Below are positions 59,304 to 64,000 of a stretch of 64,000 bases of DNA, piece by piece. Every line of letters begins with the position of its first letter. Position 1 is the first letter of the stretch. The notes beneath the pieces are model-generated. The model worked only from the letters and a program-made list of their open reading frames with translations, did no database searches and had not been told where the DNA came from. Origin of the DNA: Betaproteobacteria bacterium SG8_41 (GTDB lineage: Bacteria > Pseudomonadota > Gammaproteobacteria > Burkholderiales > SG8-41); NCBI GenBank assembly GCA_001303585.1, contig LJTT01000012.1, positions 1 through 64,000 of the forward strand, given 5' to 3'. Position numbers and translations under genes: made by a program.

Positions 59304-59876
59304 TCACTTGAACTGCTTGGCGCCGATCACGCGCTGGGAAATCAGAACGGCGACGGCGCGGCAGGTGTTGAACGCGAGCCGAACCGCTGCCGCGACGGTC
59401 TCGCCGACCTCGCCTGCGTGCTCCACAGAGAGCACGGCAACGCCCATCGCTGTCAGCGCCGGGCTGGTTGCCTGCGACATGGGCACCTGCCAGGGATTGA
59501 ATTCTCCCCACTCGCCACGCATCGTGATGAGCATGGGAAGAGGAACACGGCACTCCTGGACCATCCCTAACATGTTGATACAGTTGCCCGAGCCGCTTGA
59601 CTGCATCAGCAGGATACTGCGCTCGCCGCCAAGCCACGCACCAACGGCCAGTGCGACGCCCTCTTCTTCGGTGGTGAGCGGAATGGCGCGCATGCGCCGG
59701 TCTGCGCGGACGAGATCGATCAGCCGCGCGTGACCCGAATCCGGGACATAGGTAACCTGCCGGATGTCCTGGTCAACCAGCACGCGATAAATGTCGTCGG
59801 GCCACGTCGTGGAAGCGCGTGACCCGTGACCCGTGACCGGTGACCGGTTGTTGCGTTTAAGTTCTGCTCGTCTCAT
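59304..59876 (-). CDS. Pyrimidine-binding subunit of the split ThDP decarboxylase (ComD-like alpha)
   Basis: 190 residues from the ATG at 59876 (AGGCGAG about seven bases upstream); the ATG at 59894 lacks a site. The domain begins near WPDDIYRVLVDQDIRQV and contains the activating Glu in LTTEEEGVALAVGAWLGG, MQSSGSGNCINML and MRGEWGEFNPWQ, as in sulfopyruvate and phosphonopyruvate decarboxylase alpha parts. Residues about 10-22 (NNRSPVTGHGSRAS) are encoded by GTGACCC-type heptamer repeats, so a minisatellite has been taken into the coding region. Downstream partner is the beta-like subunit. Confidence 0.82.
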   Translation of the reverse strand: MRRAELKRNNRSPVTGHGSRASTTWPDDIYRVLVDQDIRQVTYVPDSGHARLIDLVRADRRMRAIPLTTEEEGVALAVGAWLGGERSILLMQSSGSGNCINMLGMVQECRVPLPMLITMRGEWGEFNPWQVPMSQATSPALTAMGVAVLSVEHAGEVGETVAAAVRLAFNTCRAVAVLISQRVIGAKQFK

Positions 59877-59942
59877 TCTTATCTCGCCTTTCATTTTGGA
59901 TTATGAGTCCATCACGGGTCACGGGTCACCGGTCACGGTTAT
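59817..59942. repeat. Heptamer dyad overlapping a coding N-terminus
   Basis: Left arm TGACCCGTGACCCGTGACCG and GTGACCGG (59819-59847), inside the ComD-like gene. Right arm CACGGGTCACGGGTCACCGG then TCACGG (59912-59938), next to the stop codon of Bug receptor 4 at 59939. Loop about 65 bases, containing the ComD-like start codon. Confidence 0.85.
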
Positions 59943-60913
59943 TCCGGCTTTACGCCCGCTGCCTGCATGACCTTCGCCCACTTCGGAATCTCACTGCGGA
60001 TCAGTGCCGAGAAGTCGGCAGCGGTTCCCGGCGCAGCTTCGAGCCCGCGTCGGGCCAGGCGCTTGCGCGCATCCGCGTCGTTCAATACCTGCTGCAGTTC
60101 GCGATTTAGGCGATCGAGGATCGCGGGCGGCGTCTTGCCCGGTGCAAGCAGCCCGTACCAGCCCGTGACTTCATAGCCTTTTACCCCCGATTCAATGAAC
60201 GTCGGCAGTTCCGGCATCGCTGGCGAGCGCTTCTTGGTGGTTACGGCGATACCGCGAAGCTTGCCCGCCTGAACCTGCGGCTTGAGCGTCGAGACGGAGC
60301 CGAAGAAAAGGGACACGCGGCCGCCCAGCAGATCCGGCAATACGGCGCCACCGCCTTTGTAGGGGATATGCTGCATATCGAGGGCGGCCGCGACCTTGAA
60401 GAGCTCGGCGGCGAGATGCGGCGGGCTGCCGGTGCCGGTGGAGGCGTAGTTTACCTGGCCCGGCCGCGACCTCACCCAGGCGATGAACTCGCCGACCGTC
60501 TTCGCGGGGACAGAAGGATGCACCACCATCACGTACGGGCCGCTCGCAACCAGCCCGATCGGGGCGAAGTCACGCAGGCTGTCGTAAGGGAGTTTCCTTC
60601 TCAAGCTTGGGTTGACGGCGTAGCCTGCGCCCACGATGAGGATCGTGTGCCCGTCGGGATTTGCCCGCACCACGATTTCTGATCCCACCACCATGTTCGC
60701 GCCGCCCCGGTTGTCCACGACGACGGGTTGCCCAAGACGTAGCGCGAGCTTCTCGGCGATGATCCGGGCGATGGCGTCGTTGGTGCCGCCCGGCGCGAAG
60801 GGGACGACCAGCCGGACCGGCCGGGTGGGATAGCTAGCTGTGCTCTGAGCCACGGATGTGCCAGCCGCGAGCAGGGCGGCCGCGACCACCGCGATACGGA
60901 CGAGAAAATTCAT
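59939..60913 (-). CDS. Bug-family substrate-binding protein, receptor 4
   Basis: 324 residues, TAGGAGGAA upstream. Signal peptide 1-23 (ends TSVAQS), then YPTRPVRLVVPFAPGGTNDAI, VVDNRGGANMVVGSEIVVRA, VHPSVPAKTVGEFIAWVRSRPGQVNY and IPYKGGGAVLPDL. TctC-like receptor, upstream of the split ThDP decarboxylase on the same strand. It may therefore supply the decarboxylase substrate, for example a substituted pyruvate or its precursor. The tctA gene lies next to it but ends 125 bp before its start. Confidence 0.92.
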   Translation of the reverse strand: MNFLVRIAVVAAALLAAGTSVAQSTASYPTRPVRLVVPFAPGGTNDAIARIIAEKLALRLGQPVVVDNRGGANMVVGSEIVVRANPDGHTILIVGAGYAVNPSLRRKLPYDSLRDFAPIGLVASGPYVMVVHPSVPAKTVGEFIAWVRSRPGQVNYASTGTGSPPHLAAELFKVAAALDMQHIPYKGGGAVLPDLLGGRVSLFFGSVSTLKPQVQAGKLRGIAVTTKKRSPAMPELPTFIESGVKGYEVTGWYGLLAPGKTPPAILDRLNRELQQVLNDADARKRLARRGLEAAPGTAADFSALIRSEIPKWAKVMQAAGVKPE

Positions 60914-61038
60914 GGGGTTCCTCCTAATGGCGTTCCCAGACGGCGGGCCTTGCGGTCCAGCAGCGTCTTGTGCAGATCATTTTGCCCCGGCCGCGCCAAC
61001 GCGCCCGTGGTGACCGCGACCGATAGTTTACGTGATTG

Positions 61039-62529
61039 TCAGGCCTGGACGGCAGCCCGTCGCCGCGATGCAGACCAGACTTGCAGCCCGACGGTCAGCG
61101 CCGTGAGCGCGAAGAACACCAGCGCAACACCGCTCTCGAAGAAAATGCTGTGGCTGCCTTCGCTCAGAATGAGCGCCGTTCGGTACTGTTGCTCGAGGGT
61201 CTCGCCCAGCACCAGGCCCAGCACCACGGGGGCGATAGGAATCCGGATGCGCTGGAAAAGGTAGCCGATGAGCCCCATGATGCCCATGAGATAGACGTCG
61301 AAGACCGAGTTGCGGATGGCATACGAGCCCAGAACGCACAGCACGATGATGCACACGGCCAGAAGATGCGGTGGGACCTGCAGCACGCGCACGAACAGCC
61401 GGATTCCCCATAACTGCACGATCAGGATGACGACGTAGGCGAGCACGATCGCGATGTAAAGCGCATAGATCGTTCCGAGGTGGGTGCGGAACAGCATGGG
61501 CCCGGGGTGCAGACCGTGAATCAGCAGGCCGCCGAGAATGACCGCGGTGGCCGGATCGCCGGGGATCCCGAGGCTCAGCAGCGGAATCATGGTCCCGCCC
61601 GTTACGGCGTTGTTCGCCGTTTCCGGCGCGACCACACCGGAAAGCTCGCCTTTGCCGAAGTTTTGGGGACTGCCGCTGAAACGACGCGCGTGGTCGTAGG
61701 CCAGAAATGCCGCTATGGGCCCGCCCGTGCCCGGTATTGCGCCGATGCCGGTTCCAATACCGGCGCATCGAACCATTAGCCACAGCCGATCGCGCAGGTC
61801 CTTCATGGAGGGGAACTGAGCCCGCACGTTTTCGGGCATTTTGGCCGGCGCTGCGCGCCCATGGTCGATGAACGCACTGATGACCTGCGGGACGGCGAAG
61901 AGCCCGATCATGGCGACGAGCAGGTTGACGCCTTGCTGCAACTGCACGGTGCCGAATGTAAGTCGCGCAACGCCATCCAGCTCGTCCAGCCCGACGATCA
62001 TGAGCATGAGACCGATGACGCCGGCGACGAGGCCCCGCACCATCGATTCCTGAGCCAGGCCGCAGATCGTGGACAGTCCGAAGAGCACGAGGGCGAAGAT
62101 CTCGGCCGGGCCGAACTTGATCGCGACTGCGGCGACGTGCTCAAGGAGCAGAATCATCACGAGGAGGCTGAACAGTCCGCCGAATGCCGAGGCCATCACC
62201 GCGGCGCCTAGGGCTTGCCCCGCCTTGCCCTGAAGCGCCATGGGGTAGCCGTCGAATACAGTGGCCGCGGCCGAAGGCGTGCCCGGAATGCCGAGCAGGA
62301 TCGCCGATACCGAGCCGCCCGTCATGCCCCCGACGAAGACGCCGAGCAGCATGGCGATCGCCGGGACGGGCTGCATGCCGAAGGTGAACGGCAGCATCAG
62401 GGCGAGCGCCATGGAAAACGTGAGGCCCGGTATCGAGCCGATCACCAGCCCCACCACCGTACCGAGCGTGGTTGCCAAGACCGTGTTGAGCTGAAATGCG
62501 GCGGCGAAAGCCTGCGTGAGCGCGTCCAG
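61039..62529 (-). CDS. tctA: Tripartite tricarboxylate transporter large membrane subunit TctA, apparent CTG start
   Basis: 496 residues if translated from a CTG at 62529. About 11-12 transmembrane helices; TctA signatures GTVVGLVIGSIPGLTFSMALAL, GIPGTPSAAATVFDGYPMALQG, GAIPGTGGPIAAFLAYDHARR, APETANNAVTGGTMIPLLSLGIPGDPATA and HGLHPGPMLF. The first possible standard start (TTG at 62478) lacks a ribosome site and would remove 17 residues (LDALTQAFAAAFQLNTV) that belong to the family N-terminus. GGAGG lies six bases before the CTG, which directly follows an in-frame TGA. Partner of TctB and TctC just upstream. Confidence 0.92.
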   Translation of the reverse strand: MDALTQAFAAAFQLNTVLATTLGTVVGLVIGSIPGLTFSMALALMLPFTFGMQPVPAIAMLLGVFVGGMTGGSVSAILLGIPGTPSAAATVFDGYPMALQGKAGQALGAAVMASAFGGLFSLLVMILLLEHVAAVAIKFGPAEIFALVLFGLSTICGLAQESMVRGLVAGVIGLMLMIVGLDELDGVARLTFGTVQLQQGVNLLVAMIGLFAVPQVISAFIDHGRAAPAKMPENVRAQFPSMKDLRDRLWLMVRCAGIGTGIGAIPGTGGPIAAFLAYDHARRFSGSPQNFGKGELSGVVAPETANNAVTGGTMIPLLSLGIPGDPATAVILGGLLIHGLHPGPMLFRTHLGTIYALYIAIVLAYVVILIVQLWGIRLFVRVLQVPPHLLAVCIIVLCVLGSYAIRNSVFDVYLMGIMGLIGYLFQRIRIPIAPVVLGLVLGETLEQQYRTALILSEGSHSIFFESGVALVFFALTALTVGLQVWSASRRRAAVQA

Positions 62530-62543
62530 TCAGGGCCTCCAGC

Positions 62544-63032
62544 CTAAAAAAACAACCACCGCCACGAACCCCGGGGCAGGGGCGCCTCCAGCAGCACGGC
62601 GAACAGCAGCCAGCAGCACAGCGTTGTGCCGGCGGCCAGCGCAGCCGTGAGGATCCAGGACATGCCGCGCAGGAGCACGCGCATGGTGAGCACGATCATG
62701 AGCGGCGTGGAAATCACGAAGCCCGCTCTTTCGAGCAGGAAGCCGTAGAGCATCAGCAGGCCAAAAGTGCCGGCCACGATGAACACTTCGCGGCGCATCA
62801 CGGCCGGCAGCTTCTTTTCCGCGCGCGCCTCCCGGGGGGCCAGGAACGCGGACACCGTCACGATGGCGCCCAGGCCGAGCAGGACGAATCCGAGCAGGAC
62901 GGGAAAGGCGCGCGGACCTGCTTCAGTCTCCGATCTCGCGCCCGGGATATAGGTGTACGCGAGCCACAGCCAGGTCACCGCCAGCAGCATCAGGCATGGG
63001 CCGAGCCAGCGGTCCAGGCGATCGAACTGCAT
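62544..63032 (-). CDS. tctB: Tripartite tricarboxylate transporter small membrane subunit TctB
   Basis: 162 residues. Four transmembrane helices (about 13-30, 42-62, 83-110 and 128-150) with a charged cytoplasmic loop REARAEKKLPAVMRRE, as in TctB. The N-terminus has ETEAGPRAFPVLLGFVLLGLG, the A/T-E-AGPRAFP motif of the family. It starts 18 bp after tctC stops and ends 14 bp before the TctA start, so the three form one operon in the order tctC-tctB-tctA. Confidence 0.88.
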   Translation of the reverse strand: MQFDRLDRWLGPCLMLLAVTWLWLAYTYIPGARSETEAGPRAFPVLLGFVLLGLGAIVTVSAFLAPREARAEKKLPAVMRREVFIVAGTFGLLMLYGFLLERAGFVISTPLMIVLTMRVLLRGMSWILTAALAAGTTLCCWLLFAVLLEAPLPRGSWRWLFF

Positions 63033-63050
63033 GGCGGTGCCGTGTGGAAA

Positions 63051-64000
63051 CTACTTTGATTTCTTCAGGCCGAGGCTCGCCATCAGCTTGGCAATCGCGA
63101 CGTCGTCCTTTGCGATGAATCGATCAAACTCCGCCGCCGGCAGGAAGGCGGGCTCGAAGCCGAGGCGCTTGCAATGACCCCGGAACTCCTGGCTGTCGAC
63201 TACATTCTTGATGGCCTGCTCGAGCTTCGCGATCGCTTGCTTCGGCGTGCCCTTGGGTGCTGCAACCCCGCGCCATAAAACCATATCCACGTCATATCCC
63301 TGCTCCTTCGCCGTGGGGACGTCGGGCATGACCGGGATGCGCTCGGCGCTGGTGACCGCAATCACGCGGAGTTTGCCCGCCTGGACGTGGGACTGGAACT
63401 GCGATGGCCACTGCAGGGCGGCGTCGATCCGGCCCGCGAGCAGCTCGACCGGTGCCTTGCCCTTGCCGTAGGGCACATACACGACGTCGACGCCCATTTT
63501 GTTGAACAGCGCGGCCGACGAGAGGTGCGTGAAGGATCCGCGCCCGGAAATGCCCACTTTCAGCTTCTGCTTCTTGGCGGCTGCGGCGAACTCCTTCAGT
63601 GTCTTCCAGCCCGAGTCGGTGCGGACGGCCATCGCCGGCACCTCCATACCGACCCGCGCCACGCCGTCAAACGCCGCGTAGTTGAAGTCCATGTTGCCGT
63701 TGTGGTGCGCTGTGCTGATCGAGTTGGAGTTCCACACGATGTTGTAGCCATTGGGCGGGGTCGATTTAACGTACGAATAGCCGACCGCGCCGCTGGCACC
63801 GGTGCGGCTGACCGCCGCAACTGCCACCCCCAGCTCCTTGGCCATGGCATCGGCCAGCAACTGGGCGATGGTCGCGCTCGATCCGCCGAACAACACCGTC
63901 ATTTCGACCGGTTGATTCGGAAAATCGGCCGCGCGCGGAGCGCTGACCGGGGCGAGCCCGAGGGTGGCGAAAGCCGCAAGCGCTACGAGCGCCCGGCAGC
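63051..64000 (-). CDS. tctC: Bug-family receptor TctC (receptor 5), 5' end beyond window
   Basis: The frame is open to the right edge, so the start is outside. The visible N-terminal end is a signal peptide (ALVALAAFATLGLAPVSAPRA) followed by ADFPNQPVEMTVLFGGSSAT; an internal ATG at 63902 is not the start. The mature domain has VKSTPPNGYNIVWNSNS, GRGSFTHLSSAALFNKMGV, VPYGKGKAPVELLAGRIDAAL and PVMPDVPTAKEQGYDVDM. The VLFGGSSAT loop differs from the VPF-PGG of the other four receptors, marking a different subgroup. As the only receptor linked to tctAB here, it is the natural partner of that transporter. Confidence 0.92.
   Translation of the reverse strand, partial: CRALVALAAFATLGLAPVSAPRAADFPNQPVEMTVLFGGSSATIAQLLADAMAKELGVAVAAVSRTGASGAVGYSYVKSTPPNGYNIVWNSNSISTAHHNGNMDFNYAAFDGVARVGMEVPAMAVRTDSGWKTLKEFAAAAKKQKLKVGISGRGSFTHLSSAALFNKMGVDVVYVPYGKGKAPVELLAGRIDAALQWPSQFQSHVQAGKLRVIAVTSAERIPVMPDVPTAKEQGYDVDMVLWRGVAAPKGTPKQAIAKLEQAIKNVVDSQEFRGHCKRLGFEPAFLPAAEFDRFIAKDDVAIAKLMASLGLKKSK

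Noticed and set aside
15504-59942. CRISPR array interpretation of the tandem repeats
   Set aside because: Units are 7-13 bp, spacers are absent or only a few bases, arms are inverted, and no cas gene occurs in the window.

Overview
This window looks like the chromosome of a betaproteobacterium, probably an unclassified, environmental or metagenome-derived member of Burkholderiales. The evidence is high G+C, a large expansion of Bug/TctC-type tripartite tricarboxylate transporter receptors (five in 64 kb), an MlaA lipoprotein, and catabolic families typical of soil Burkholderiales (MmgE/PrpD, CaiB/BaiF CoA-transferases, PdxA2-like and ACMSD-type enzymes). I see no rRNA, tRNA, insertion sequence, phage gene or CRISPR array, and no recognisable transcription-factor gene.

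Layout. 1-6.2 kb: envelope genes on the minus strand (a lipoprotein cut by the left edge, a fibronectin-III lipoprotein, a small Arg/Glu-rich secreted protein, mlaA). 6.4-19 kb: succinate-semialdehyde dehydrogenase, a mechanosensitive-type channel, an isopropylmalate-dehydrogenase-like enzyme, a broken ThDP enzyme, a 6-oxocamphor-hydrolase-like C-C hydrolase, a 3-hydroxyisobutyrate-dehydrogenase-like enzyme, a fluoroacetate-dehalogenase-like hydrolase, a rhodanese, an SMP-30 lactonase and a PdxA-like dehydrogenase. 19-41.5 kb: a polycarboxylate/hydroxy-acid catabolic island with three MmgE/PrpD proteins, aconitase, LeuC/LeuD-type dehydratase, an enolase-superfamily enzyme, a PEP-mutase/isocitrate-lyase-family lyase, two Bug receptors, a DHDPS-family lyase, a TcuA-like flavoprotein, tandem ACMSD-type amidohydrolases and tandem isopropylmalate-dehydrogenase-like enzymes. 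41.8-51.4 kb: amidase, a trio of envelope proteins, a CoA-transferase, another Bug receptor, an atypical SDR, a bicupin and a two-helix channel. 51.6-60.9 kb: SucCD-type CoA ligase, enoyl-CoA hydratase, GST, alpha/beta hydrolase, aldehyde dehydrogenase, a split ThDP decarboxylase and a Bug receptor. 61-64 kb: tctA, tctB and a tctC cut by the right edge.

How the genes fit together: Bug receptors and TctAB would bring in di- or tricarboxylates. Hydro-lyases (PrpD family, aconitase, LeuCD), oxidative decarboxylases (three IPMDH-like enzymes), lyases and CoA-activating enzymes could then feed them to central metabolism. The actual substrate cannot be read from sequence.

The most unusual structural signal is in the gaps between genes. 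Most gaps from 8 kb onward hold short tandem minisatellites of 7, 10 or 13 bp units, commonly arranged as two inverted arms around a short unique loop. At least five unrelated unit sequences share this layout. They sit inside operons (between sucC and sucD, leuC and leuD, and the two ThDP subunits), run into stop codons, and in one case are read as the N-terminus of a protein.
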